Source: Hydractinia symbiolongicarpus
Lineage: Eukaryota; Cnidaria; Hydrozoa; Anthoathecata; Hydractiniidae
Length of the DNA: 64,000 nt
Direction of reading: 5' to 3'
Assembly (NCBI RefSeq): GCF_029227915.1
Contig: NC_079876.1
Span: forward strand, 18,972,001 to 19,036,000
Of this stretch, positions 43,996 to 55,445 are shown piece after piece. The notes below the pieces were generated by a model that worked only from the letters and a program-made list of their open reading frames with translations, was not told the origin of the DNA and did no database searches. Both the position numbers and the translations under genes were made by a program. Within the stretch, counting starts at the first letter, position 1. Each line of letters opens with the position of its first letter.

Positions 43996-44245
43996 CCAGC
44001 TAAACGCTTAATAAACCGTAAAAATTTGGACAAACACAATTTCTAGGCACATTAAGATTGACGGATTTCTGTAACAATACAAATTCCTAGTTGTACGGAC
44101 CGTGGCAAAAGCAATACGGTTTTACGTTGCGATTAACAACTCGCTTTTACGTACTTTTTAGCCAGTATCATATCTATTTGTGTTTTTTAATATGTTTTTA
44201 GATAAATTTAGCTGTGAATGTTAAAATAGTTTAAAAATCGTTAGA

Positions 44246-44262
44246 CCCCCCCCCCCCCCCCC
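44246..44262. repeat. C17 homopolymer
   Basis: Seventeen consecutive C on +, unusual in this AT-rich region. Its length is probably unreliable in an assembly. Confidence 0.9.
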
Positions 44263-45487
44263 TAATTTGAAATCAATCCCCTTGTTCATTCGATAAAAGC
44301 TTTTTTTCATTCTGGTTGAATGTACATCATTATCTGTTATCTGAATACGAAAAGTTTGCCTGTGATTAAAATAGTGAACAAAATTCGACTTTCTACAGAA
44401 GTGCTTTTTTTTCTCCAGGAGATTGCGCAAGTTTAAAAAATTCGTTCTAATTTGTTTATCGGCTAACTAATCATTACGTAATTACGAAGATTGACGTCAA
44501 TGAAATTATTAAAGTTGGTGAAAGTATTGCATCGCCCATCTTAGTGAGGCCAAATAAGTTGGAAACGAATATACATTAGTAACGTCATCTCCTGTACCAT
44601 CAGCAATGGACCCCCTAGGACCAAAATGGGATTAATTCCTGGGTCAACCCATCCGAACAGACCGACATATGAAGTCAGTGTTTATAGCTCTATACAGTAT
44701 ACAATTTTGGAAAGTCTTACGTCAGCAAATTTTTTAAACCCCTACATATCCCCGAAGGCACTACATTTTTAAGCAGCGTCGTAAGCTCCCCATATTAATG
44801 GGAACGGGAAACAACTTTCCTGAAATGTTATTTTAACTCGCCGAAGTGTGGACTTTTGGACTCTCTAAAGCAAAAGAATTTGTGGCGTCAAGCTTATAGA
44901 CTGGTTATTTTTATTATTACTATTATTAACTCTTTCATAAAATCAACTATTAATAAGTGTTTATAAGTTTGTTTTAAAAATTATTGAATTCCTGATCTGA
45001 AATCGGAAACGGAAAATTACAATTTTACACGCTTTTTTTATATAAGAATACAGTCGACGCTCGTTATCTCGAACTCCCAAGGGACCGAAAGAAAAGTTCG
45101 AGATAGCGAGCGTTCGAGATAGCGGAGGTTCGACATAACGAACGTATTTCATGAAAAGTTCGAGATAACGAGTTTTTCGAAATTTTTTGAAATTTTCAGA
45201 AAAGGGCAAGGGTCAGTAGTTCGGTCATAAGTATCTGTGGGCAAGTTTTTAAAATTAAAATTCACCTGAATTAAGGGTACTTGAAGGAACTGTTTGGTCA
45301 AGAAAGGGAAATGGATAATAAAGAAAACAGCATTTTGCGTACATGTATACTTATTGTTGATTACAATTACATACATTATTTTTGATCGAAAAAGCTCAAA
45401 ATACTAGTTTGCTTCTTGTTTTTCATTTCACTTTTAAGAAACAAATCTTCAAAGCGAAGCGGGAGGCGTTGCATGTCATTTCCATCA

Positions 45488-47602
45488 TCAGTGAATAGAC
45501 AAGCATTTTTGTAAAGTCTCCACTGCAGTGTTTATTTCTGATTTTGTTGGCTTGCTCACTGGCTCATCAAACACCTCGACGACATCGGCATTTTCATCAT
45601 GCTCCTCGTCATTCTCATCTGTACTTGGCCGTACCGACTCAAGGATTTCTTCATCAGTCACGGGATTTTCGATTGTGGTCAAATCTTGGTCAATATCGAC
45701 AACATCACGGGCCGAGAGATCAGCAGGAATAATGGCATCGTCAATGGCACGCAGTTGTTTGAGATCTTTCTCCAGTTGTTTAAATGGATTATCAATATCA
45801 TCAGTTGCATTCTGTTGAGCTTTCTTGGAAATCTTTGATTTCTTGAAGCAATTTACGATGGTCTCTTTCTTCACTTTGTCCCACGACGAAACAAGTATTT
45901 GAAGAGCACGCAGAATTGAAACTTTTGGAAGATCTTTGCCTTTTTCTAGGTTTTGAATCATCATGTTGACCAATTTTTGGCGATAAAGAGACTTAAGACA
46001 TCTTATGACACCTTGGTCCATCGGTTGTGACACAGAAGTTGTATTTGGAGGTAAGAAAATCAATTTAATGTTGGACAGTCCACCGACATCAGAGTGAGCG
46101 GGAAAATTATCGATGATCAAGACTATCTTTCGACCTTCTTTTAGAAACATTGCATTGATTTCTCGCACCCACTCTTCAAAAAGAGAGCTGTCCATCCAAC
46201 TCTTCTTCTGCGCTCTGTACCTGCAGGGTAGGGATGTTACATTTTTGAAGCACCTTGGTTTCTTCGATTTACCAATCACAAACATTGGTAGTTTATCTCC
46301 GACAGCATTGGCAGCTGCAAGCCCGGTAATTCGGACTTTGCTATTTTTACCCACAGAGCATTTTTCGGATTTGTAGTGATACGTTTTATTTGGTAAGCAT
46401 TGGTAGAAGAGACCGAATTCGTCGGCATTGTAAATATCTTCTAGTTTGTAGTTAGTTAATAATGTTGGTAAAGTGGTTTCAAACCAAGATGCTATCACAT
46501 CAGGTTGAACAGAATTGCTTTCACCAACGACCGTCTTGAACGTTACATTGTGCCTGAAATAGAAAATAAAACAAATACCGACTTGTATAAAAGATTTATT
46601 GTTAACCTGTTCGTGCATTTTTTCGAATACGAATGTTCGAATTTCAATTCGAATGTTTTTAAAAATTCTTGTGTGAACACCCTGTGAACATTATCATTAT
46701 TACTTGTGCATGGCAACAAGGAAAAGCAAACCAGGAGAAAAAGGAGAAGATGGATCTTGCAAAAATGATAATTGATCAAAATTTAATCAATGTTGTAATG
46801 ATAAAAGAATTTGAATTGGCTTCACATGTTAAGGGGTTCCACGTTTATAAAGCATTGTGGACTCCAAAAAATGGGGAGACTTTACAATGCGAAGGAGAGC
46901 CTAATAATCCCGTTGACAAATATGCTGTGTGTGTCAAGAAAGAAAACAAGATAGTTGGACATTTACCACTTGGAAAATCTGGAAAATTTGCTAAAACAAT
47001 ATTTTATTTCCTCAGAGCTGATGAATTAAGCTCGTGCAAAGTAATTGTGACTGGAAAACCAGTTAATTTGGGAGATGGTGAAGGCATGCAAGTGCCATGC
47101 AATTTGACATTTATTGGAACGGAAAAGTGCATCAAGATACTCAAATAACATATTTAGTTTACGTTAGTCTTTTTAAGATTTTAATATCAAAATAAAACCA
47201 ATTCGAAAAAAAGAGATTTAATATTCTTACCTTTTTTTTCCATTTACCAAGCCAACCGTCTGAAGCTTTGAAATCTTCTACTCCAAGTGCATAGCTTTTA
47301 GCTTTCTCCTTTAGTATTGTCCCATCGATTGGTATGTTTTTGCTTCGTTGTGAAACAAACCATTTGAACACGACAAGATCTACTTCTGAGAATTTACCAT
47401 CTCTGATCTTTCTTTTCTTGCCCGAAGACTTTTTGAGAGCAGAAAAAAGTTTTTCCTTATTGGCCAGCCAAGTTGATATCGTGTTTTTAGGCACCCCGTA
47501 CTTTTTATCAATATCTTTATTTGAAATACCTTTTTCCAATTCTTTTAATGCTTGGCATTTTTCTGCCAAAGTTTTTACAACGAGCTTTCTTTTCGGTGGC
47601 AT
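45488..47602 (-). CDS. pogo/Tigger transposase, two exons
   Basis: Exon 1 (47602-47231): MPPKRKLVVKTLAEKCQALK, a CENP-B/psq helix-turn-helix (NKDIDKKYGVPKNTISTW), then the CENPB-type second HTH to GWLGKWKKK at a GTAAG donor. Exon 2 (46553-45488) follows TTTCTATTTCAG: HNVTFKTVVGESNSVQ, then DDE_1 motifs NADEFGLFY (D1), VLIIDNFPAHS (D2), LPPNTTSVSQPMDQGV (D3), a C-terminal helix region and an acidic tail. About 490 residues, normal for the family. The phase across the junction is off by 1 nt: an A8 run at the end of exon 1 would need to be A7 to give the usual KKRHN join. This may be a mutation or a base-call error. Confidence 0.85.
46669..47148 (+). CDS. HIRAN-domain protein inside the pogo intron
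   Basis: An intact 159-codon frame, with the likelier start at 46750 (MDLAKMIIDQ). From about residue 45: FELASHVKGFHVYKALW, EPNNPVDKYAVCVKKENKIV, GHLPLGKSGKFAKTIFYFL, then IVTGKPVNLGDGEGMQVPCN. This is the HIRAN pattern of a beta-barrel with the conserved 'E.xNP.DxxAV.V......GHLP' segment. HIRAN domains bind DNA ends or stalled forks in HLTF/RAD5-type proteins and occur alone in some small eukaryotic proteins. It lies wholly within the 677-bp transposase intron, antisense to it. No promoter identified. Confidence 0.7.
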   Translation: MCEHPVNIIIITCAWQQGKANQEKKEKMDLAKMIIDQNLINVVMIKEFELASHVKGFHVYKALWTPKNGETLQCEGEPNNPVDKYAVCVKKENKIVGHLPLGKSGKFAKTIFYFLRADELSSCKVIVTGKPVNLGDGEGMQVPCNLTFIGTEKCIKILK

Positions 47603-47875
47603 TCTGACAAAGGAAATTACAATGGAATGTCAACAAGCAGTGCAAGGTCTTCTTTTTTCAAAATTCCTTTTCAAGAGTTCGAGATAACGAGCGTAAATCA
47701 GTCCAAGGGACTGAGAAAAAAGTTCGAGATAGTGAAAGTTCGAGATAACGGAGGTTCGAGATACCGAACGTTTTTTTGCCTACTATTGCTTACAGAACTC
47801 AAGGGACCGAAGAAAAAGTTCGAGATAGAGAAAGTTCGAGATAACGGAGGTTCAAGATAATGAGCGTCGACTGTA

Positions 47876-48121
47876 GTTGTACCTCCAGGAGCCAGGTTAA
47901 AATCACAAATGACATTTATGGAATGCAGCAAAACCAAATCTGTGGCAAACTTAAGAATACACGTGGAAAGGTCAATACGGCGTATCAAAACTTATCGTAT
48001 CTTGCAGACACCTCTACCAATTACAGTGCTGCATCGCGTTGATGATATTGTCCGTACATGTGGTGCATTTTGTAACTTGAAATCCATGTTAATTCAAAAG
48101 GCTAAAAAAAAGGACAGTTAA
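47876..48121 (+). pseudogene. ISL2EU-like (DDE_Tnp_4) transposase C-terminus
   Basis: Open from 47876: VVPPGARLKSQMTFMECSKT, then VANLRIHVERSIRRIKTYRI (the Glu in HVERSI is the catalytic position) and LPITVLHRVDDIVRTCGAF with a basic stop-proximal tail. This block pattern is that of THAP/ISL2EU-type transposases in the Harbinger group. Only the last 80 residues remain. The pogo right end abuts it, and the expected N-terminal side is not found left of pogo. Confidence 0.6.
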
Positions 48122-48213
48122 TTTATTATATTTGATTAGGTATATTTATGTATATAGCTATAGCTGTTTTTTGTATAAATTTAATATTTTCACGCATTTG
48201 TAAAAAAAAAAAG

Positions 48214-48277
48214 TCTTGATCGTCTAATGTAAGACACCTACATTGTAGGAAATCCAGGTTCAAGTCCTGGTCAAGAT
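48214..48277 (+). repeat. tRNA-shaped repeat, left arm of an inverted pair
   Basis: TCTTGA/TCAAGA acceptor, A-box-like CGTCTAATGTAAGA, T-arm CCAGG-TTCAAGT-CCTGG, but the anticodon arm is CCTAC-ATT-GTAGG with a 3-nt loop. Paired with the reverse-oriented copy at 48402-48464. Confidence 0.6.
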
Positions 48278-48401
48278 GATTTTACGTTAGAATATAGCAG
48301 CAGAAACTGTATTTCAGACATAAAACATTTTAACAATGTTATGTGTTTTTACATATTTGCACAATATTATACCATTTTATCTCTAAATTACATCCATAAT
48401 A

Positions 48402-48464
48402 CCTTGACCAGGACTTGAACCTGGATTTCCTACAATGTAGGTGTCTTACATTAGACGATCAAGG
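48402..48464 (-). repeat. tRNA-shaped repeat, right arm of the inverted pair
   Basis: The reverse complement is almost identical to 48214-48277, with CCTTGA/TCAAGG ends (a compensated change in the acceptor stem) and GTAAAG-like flanks. The 124-bp spacer is AT-rich without a gene. Confidence 0.6.
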
Positions 48465-48512
48465 CTTTACGCAATTTTTTTCTAAAATATATACACAAAA
48501 AATACAAATACA

Positions 48513-50199
48513 TCAGTTAGTTTTATAAAATAGCTTTACCATCTCAATTAAATTTTTACAAAAATCTTCATCATACAAAATGTCATCAATAACAAAGCCA
48601 TGCGAAGTCCAAACCATAAAAAAACATTTTTTCAAATTTGTTGCATACATTTGCAATTGACACTGCGTGTAATATTTGTGTGATTTTTTTAACACCTTCT
48701 TTCCATTCCTTTCAACCAGAAAATCAAGTACCACATCTGTTGGGGACTTGTGGCTTATTGAAAAGGGGCACTTTATTTCCAGACAGCTAGGCGAACAGCA
48801 GCAACAAGTCACCAACCCATCAGGACTAGCACCAACAAACTTCACGTCACCGTCAATAAATAAGCCACAAGACCGCACTTCTACATTTTTATGCTCTTTC
48901 TTTATTTCTTCTTTAAATGCAGCTAACGCAACAGGCTCCATTTCTCTTCCATATTTCAGTGCAGGTATATTTGGGTTGAAAAACACAGACCCAGACACTT
49001 TCTGAAAAAGGGACCAGAGGTTAACATTAAGATTCCCTTTTTTAAACTTTTTCATTTTAGTTAATACCTCATGTGCTTTTGATGCAGTCACAATATCCTT
49101 CCGAAATAAATACCATGCCTGATTTTCTGATTGCCCACAAGTTATCTCTTCTATTTTTTTTTCTGGCTTCTAATGTCATTTGGCTATCTAGTTTACTGAG
49201 AAACGTGATCTTGTTATCACTAGATGAAATCATTTCATTAACAGATAATACATTTTTTTGTTCTGGAACAGTTTTAACAATCTCTCTCATAAAGTCTATC
49301 TTTGGTGTTGGAACAGATGTAAACAATACACTACATGGCAGAGTGTCTTTCAGCGCAGTTACAATGTTTTGAAGCTCAGGCTTTATTTTACATGTAGCAA
49401 GAGGATTATAATTTCTTTTCGGAGTTGCTACCAGCGGTCTCTTTTGCTTTTTAGATTTTTTCATTTCATCTCTGTTTAAAACCAAATTTATCATTTTCTG
49501 TGGTCTGACTTCTTTTCGGTTAGGTAGCCATTCACAAGCTTTGGCTGTGCATGATGGATTTGTCAGCCCACATGTTACTGCAGCATCTACTCGAAACAAA
49601 AGTGCAGCAATATGGTTGCATGTCTCAGACATTCCTGCCATGCAGGTGCAGTGTGCTGACATAATCCGATTACTTTCTCCTTTCAGAACGCATACCCATA
49701 GTTTATGAGGTGGATCATTTAATCGTTCTGAAGGCCTACAATCTCCTTTTAAAAAGCAGTACTTTGAATCTTCGTCAATCGGATGGTACATTATTGGTCC
49801 TAGCCAACCATTTGTAAAATAGCTATATGCTTTGCTTGTTTTGTAATCGTTTAGGTCGTCACTCCTCCGTGTGCTAGGAGTAAAGGTTAAATAATTAAAA
49901 ATACTTCCATATGTAATCATTGGCCAAAACGATACACCGTCTTCCTCCGCTAACCATCCAGAAGTAATGTCCATTGGGTCAGGTATAACACCATCTTCAA
50001 CTAATAATTTGCTCACATACTCTTCGTTTAACTGCTCTTCTACCTGCGCTGCAGTTTTTACCAGCTTTACATTATTCTCACTAGCAGAAAATACCCTTGC
50101 CACCAACTCACATTTCCTTCCAGACACCTTTAAACCCCGCATTCTTAAATATTTTTTTAATTCTTCAACTTTCATCTTGCTAATCATATCAAACTCCAT
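48513..50199 (-). pseudogene. SAP-SWIM-YqaJ exonuclease protein (one frameshift at A9)
   Basis: Frame 50199-49069 begins with a SAP motif (VEELKKYLRMRGLKVSGRK, residues about 10-30, DNA binding) and a SWIM zinc finger (HCTCMAGMSETCNHIAALLF, about residue 184). The frame then runs off at an A9 run (T9 on + at 49154-49162). Removing one base would continue it into 49091-48513, through GQSENQAWYLFRKDIVTASK. That part is a YqaJ/lambda-exonuclease domain: ALKYGREMEPVAL, VGASPDGLV and CLEIKCPFS (Asp, Glu-x-Lys active site) and YYTQCQLQMY. Total about 560 residues. Family role: 5'-3' DNA exonuclease. Such SAP-SWIM-YqaJ proteins are multicopy in cnidarians as I recall. I found no element ends. Confidence 0.75.
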
Positions 50200-51366
50200 T
50201 GTAAATGAGCGTGTTTACTTCTTCTTGTCCCTCCTATACTAGTTACTAGTCTTTTCCTCCGACGCGGTTTCATAATGGTAGCCGGATGGGGTTGATTGGT
50301 GTATTACTTTTAACTAAAAATGTAAACGCTCATTATACACAAAAAATATATCTATCTTATAGACCGAATCGTGTAGCATAGCTAACTAAAATTACCCGTA
50401 CATTTGAAACTGGCCTCTGCTTTCGAACTTGCAAATTCTTTATTATTAATAAAGTCTTTTTTCTGTCACGAATACGTTTTATATATAAGGATTCTTATGG
50501 TGTAAATTAAAGCTTTACATAATAGAATCACCAACTGTAAAGTTTCAGCCTTAGTCTGTGTCACTTGCCGTGGCCTACGAGCGTATTATAATACAAGAGT
50601 TATACGGGAAGTTACACTGTAGTTGAATTTGCTTTAATTATTTTCACAACCTATAGCGTAACCAATCATATTGCACAAGGCGCCAAATAAGTTTTAAATA
50701 AAAATACTTATTGTCCGCTGTTTTAAGTGTTTAACCCGTATGCTTATAGGAAATCTGTGTATGTTGTTATTTGCTCTCAAAGTTTATTTCTTTCTTTCGA
50801 ACCGATGTTAAAAACAGTGAATACTCGTTTTTTGTAAAGAAACACGAGGTTCATATTAAAAATGCTATCAAGTAGCACGTTATCAAAGGTTTATACAAGT
50901 TAGGCATTTCGGCTGACTAGAAAGATGACTTTTTAAATAGACTGTCTAACGCCTTTTTTCTTCTTTTTGCTTTTGCATTTTTCTATATCGTCGTAGGTTC
51001 ATGATTTTCCCAAGCAGCCTTTCCACGCCAAATCTTTCTTCAAATACTTCAAGTTCACAATCTTCTTTGCACATTTTCCTAAGACGTGCGCCAGTTTCGT
51101 GAAAATGTTATCTACCAACACCTTCAGTTTTCTTTCAATAACTTCTTTATCGCATATCGAATACTCCATACGTATTCCTGTACTGCTGCTAACATTACTT
51201 TCTGAAAAACTTCAAGAAATGCTTGCTGCACCAACTACACTGATGCCGTCAGGAGCAGGATTGTTTACTTCGTGTTGTGCGGCTTCTCGCTTAGCGACTT
51301 CTTTTTTGATCGAATACCTTACTTTGTCAAGCAAGATCTTTTCGTGTTAATCACGAAAAGACCTTG
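50200..51366. other. No gene recognised
   Basis: GTAAATGAGCGTGTTTAC (50202-50219) faces GTAAACGCTCATTATAC (50320-50336) as an imperfect inverted repeat upstream of the YqaJ gene. The 83-codon + frame at 51099 has no domain. Confidence 0.45.
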
Positions 51367-53406
51367 TCATCTTTTCCAATTTTTCCTCACATCTTCGAGA
51401 CAAACCTGTTGAGCTTCTATTTCATCTTTAAATATTGCAACAATCGTTGTATCGTCGCTTTTTTTCATCAGGTTACTCAACTTTTGGCTCATAAGCGATG
51501 CTTTTTTGGTGTTGTCTGTCAAGCGATATGTGTCAGATGCCATGTTAACACTATGGGACATAAGTGTAGCCAACTTCTCCTTTAGTGCCGGTTCGTTCTC
51601 ATGAACAGCGCTTACGCAAGATTTTCGAAGCAATGTAGAAGCAGGGTGTTGTCTCATAGCGGACGCTCCAACACATCTTTTCCAAAACGAGTTAAGTTGG
51701 TCCGTAATCATAGAGGACATGTGGGATCCACTCCAGCTGAAAAACACTTTACTGTCATCGTTTGTGTCAATACCTGGACGCTTCCAGGATTTTTTGTACA
51801 AATATAGTGCACAGGTGATAAATTCTAGTGCAACTGCTAAGCTTGCAGGTCCAGTCAAGGCGATAGTTTTGTATTGCATGACACTTACGACGTAACACCC
51901 ATCTTCAAATACAGCTTTGGAAGGTTCCGATAAGGTCATGTTAGCAACAGCACCGGCTCTTGAACCATTATTTAAAATTATGGAGGTGATGAGAAAATGC
52001 GACATTGTGTAAACGTTTTCAGGTTTGTCGGCTCTCGTCTCGACAAACTTTCTTTCATACAATCGAAACTATCCTCCACTGTCTTCCAATTGCTTTTGCC
52101 ATTTTCTGATGTTAATTTTTTTGCGATAAATGCTCAACCAATTATCTATCATTGCCATTGTCGCGACGCAATTTTGTGTTTCAAATATAATCTTTGTTGG
52201 TTCATCACAAATTAAGAATTTAAAAAACATTTTCAGAGAATTAATAATTCTTCCTGGTTGTGATTCTCTTCGAACGAAGTCAGCTATCTGTCTGATATAC
52301 AGATACGATTAAATATGCCATCGAAGGATGTTTGCTGACAGTCATCTGGCATTGTGCCTAGGACAATTGCATACACTTGGTTACTATGTTGAGAGGTGCA
52401 CCTCAAACTCTTTTCTTTCCCATCGATTGATTGTAGCAAAGTTTTAAATTTTCTATTCAACAGCTGGACACTTTCGTCTTCTTCACTTTCACAATCAATG
52501 ACGATGTCGTTATCTATGAAAATAAAATATGTAGTAATTTTTGATGGAGATGTGCAACAGATGGTTTTTCATTGAAATGATTGAATTGGGCCACATTTAT
52601 GTTCCAGACATTAAGGAGGAAATAACTTGAGTACCTGTTGGTTCCTCTTCTTCTGCATTAGCGGTTTTCTCGTCACAAGCAGGGTCCTGTGAAACTTTCG
52701 CTGAACTTTCAATGGATTGATTAGCAGCGTCTATTTCATCGTGAATTGGTTCAGTGGGGTCTTCTTAATCAGATGAGATGTGTTTCACCGGAAGAATTGT
52801 TATTGTGTAGTCATTTAATTTATTTCAAACAAATACTACGATTTGCTAAAATAAACAACTGAACAAAATTAATGCAAACATCGTCATTTTTAAACAGTGG
52901 GAATTAGATCTTACAGAATAAACTTACTTGCTGATGCACTGCAACATCGCGATAAAAATAACTGGGCATAGTCCTCACAAACATCAAACATTGTCTCAAT
53001 TAGCATCTCCAAACATTCTGGAAGTAAAACGCGTTGCATATAATTAAACAGTTGTGGTCTGTATCCGGTTGGGTTATTAAACAAAGTCTTTTGGAAGTAT
53101 TTAAACAAACGTTGTATAATCATGTGAATGCCGCCAGTTTAAGGAATTTCAATATCTCTCCGTCTAATGTCAGGATACTGCTGACAAAAGAACACTCCTC
53201 CAGCAATTTGTGTCTCCCCTTATAATATTGATTAGACATGTTTTAATGTGGGAGTTCTCTTCAGCCAATATCAACTCTCTTTTAGTCAAACCATTTATCT
53301 TGCAGGAGATTTCTTCAAATTTTGTCAGCATTTCGTACAGTTCATCGTCATCATCGACATTATGTATTAAAAAAAGGAAACAACAAAAATTAAATGGCAG
53401 AAACAC
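51367..53406 (-). pseudogene. Tyrosine-recombinase-like protein, multi-exon
   Basis: Main frame 52062-51367: NGSRAGAVANMTL (first Arg), MQYKTIALTGPASLAV, FFSWSGSHMSSMI, TLLRKSCVSAVH (second Arg), LMSHSVNMASDTYRL (His and Tyr), the R..RxxH..H..Y order of tyrosine recombinases. The same frame extends upstream through one TAG near 52084 into the N-terminal core domain (LYIRQIADFVRRESQPGRII at about 52300). A shift near 52313 leads to a coherent segment to 52519 (DNDIVIDCESEEDESVQLLN). Further exon-like pieces: 52770-52640 (acidic), 53123-52911 (LLPECLEMLIETMFDVCEDY) and 53370-53170. Crypton-like origin is plausible. A paralogue lies at 62.5-63.8 kb. Confidence 0.6.
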
Positions 53407-54742
53407 TTTATAGAACTTAACCTAGAAATTATTGAAAACACAAACAAACACAGCCAAATATTCTTTAAAATCTTTTCAAAATTGGTGGAAGTGAACTATT
53501 GTTTACGGTGTAGCACTATAACTCTCTTTTGGTGTGTCAATGTATTTCTGACAACTTAATTGCCCCCAAAATGTACAAAATGTTTTTTTGTTAAATATTT
53601 TTGTTGCCAGATCCTGATTTAAAAACTGCCACATATTTTTTTAGTTACTACATTGATTCCACACATTCTCTATATCATGTCAGTGACTTTTTATAAAATG
53701 ATTCACCCAAATTTTCCAACAATCAGTTTGTGAGAAATGGTTTGTTGTTTCATTGGAATAGACATATATACATGCCAATGTCGCAGCCATACTTGTCACA
53801 ATACTGTAAGTATTAAAAATGTTTACCAATATTTTTACGATATTACGATTAGGAGGGATGACTTTGCCAATGCTCAAGTTAACAAAGGTTCAACTTAAAG
53901 AGTGACTTTCACGACAAAGTATTAGTGAAGGTACAAGGAAAATTTAAAAACAGTTATATTTAAACGTTGAACCCTACGTTTTAGGCAGTGAAGCATACAA
54001 GAGGTCTTTTTTGAGAGATTTATTAACTAAATTGAGACTCATCCGATTGGGAAAAGATTTTATAATGATTGTGGTAAAGTGAAGCAACGTTTTGGACATT
54101 TCATGGGAACTAATTACATAATAAAAGGGCACAACGGCTGTATATCTGACTGCTGCACCTGGCGCGACACCAATTCTACTGGCTAGTTTGAATTTAAGTT
54201 CATGCCATCATTCCTGTTGCATTATAAAAAATAATTTACCTAAATGTTTCAGGCGTACAAGATTCATACCTATAGCTAAGCACCTTTGTAAACATTTAGA
54301 AACACCAGTCCCAAAAGTTGTGAAAGTTTTTACTTTTCTTCAGTTATAGACTGGCTTAAACATACAAATAAAAATGTATGTGTAAAGTATTAATTAGGAC
54401 CTAGTCATTTGCTAACATATTCATATAAAACATGCAAGCTAGCTATAGCTAGCGAGCTAGTGTTTATTCCGTTCTCCTAAACAGTTGAGCTAGCATGAAC
54501 ACTCATGAACAAGTTCTCATCAAAGACAAAAGCTATGTATAAAAAAATACATAAAACATCAAACAACAAAAATATAATAAAAGAAACAAATAAGAAAAGA
54601 AAGATTGGTTGGTTGGTGGAAAGTCCAAAATATGCATGTTGACCGTTTTGCTGTTTCTATTTATTGCTACCATCTTTCTGTGATTTTAACATTTTAGTTT
54701 ACCCGAGGCTATAATTGCATTCTGGGAACGTCCAAATTGCGA
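53407..54742. other. No gene recognised
   Basis: AT-rich. The GCTAGCTATAGCTAGC cluster near 54430 is a short palindrome. No domain-bearing frame. Confidence 0.5.
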
Positions 54743-54745
54743 ATT

Positions 54746-55193
54746 TAGTCCAGGAGCTCATAACAGAACTTTAGGTCCCATTTTCTACAAAAGGTTTGAC
54801 CCTCTAAATAGGTTGGTAGTATCACGGACAATAAAAATCACATGGTCAGCTGACCCAATTTGGGGGCGTTTGGGTCCCAGGCCCCTAAAATTACCCTAAT
54901 TCGAGACTCCTATTTGGTCCCATAATTCTCAAAGCTTAAAAGTTAGTAACGTGTGTCATTATATGAGAGAATCTGAAAGATGATAAAGCTTACCGAAAAA
55001 TTGGGTCTTAAGACTGGGTCAGACCCCCCTCAAAGACCATATTTAGGACCTTAATTTGTCCCCATAAGCTACAAACTCCAAATTTTGCACAAACATTCTC
55101 TAACATAGTGTAATGTCAGTGGTCATAAAGCTGACCAAAAATTTGGGTCTCTTGGCCTAGTCAGACCAAGTCTCGCCCCAAATCCCTATTTTA
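54746..55193. repeat. Left terminal inverted repeat of the Academ-like element
   Basis: Outer end TAGTCCAGGAGC. Contains two units of the ACCRAAAAWTTGGGTCT..GGTCAGACC subterminal motif (at about 55001 and 55135). Confidence 0.9.
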
Positions 55194-55445
55194 AACAACT
55201 TTTAGAGGGTAAAAAAAACCAATGACTACAAAGCCCAAACTCAATATTTGTGTTCTATACTAACTATGTAATACATAAATGGTCGAGCTTACCAAAAAAT
55301 GCGGTCCTATCAGCAGGTCAGACAAAGATCTGAACAGGGACTCAAATTAGACCTCATAAGGTACAAACTTAAAATTTTGTAAGACTATTGTGATTTGGCA
55401 AAAAGCAAACCAAAAATTACGGTCTCTTGATCAGGTCAGACAATA
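54900..55445. repeat. Subterminal tandem repeats, about 115-bp period
   Basis: Four diverged units, each ending ACC(G/A)AAAAA..GGTC(T/C)..GGTCAGAC, at about 55001-55029, 55135-55165, 55290-55322 and 55405-55440. The first two are inside the inverted repeat, the last two only on this side. Likely transposase-binding sites. Confidence 0.65.

Larger units (their letters stand above)
45051..47873. mobile_element. pogo/Tigger transposon, 2823 bp
   Basis: Ends CAGTCGACGCTCGTTATCTC at the left and GAGCGTCGACTG at the right, with TA at 45049-45050 and 47874-47875. Subterminal GTTCGAGATARCGGAGGTTC units occur in both arms (45086-45180; 47675-47860). It encodes a two-exon pogo transposase on - and an antisense HIRAN ORF in the intron. 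Confidence 0.9.

Noticed and set aside
51367-52062. Bacterial or phage integrase contamination
   Set aside because: Surrounded by splice sites and eukaryotic repeats, with a paralogue at 63 kb in the same contig.
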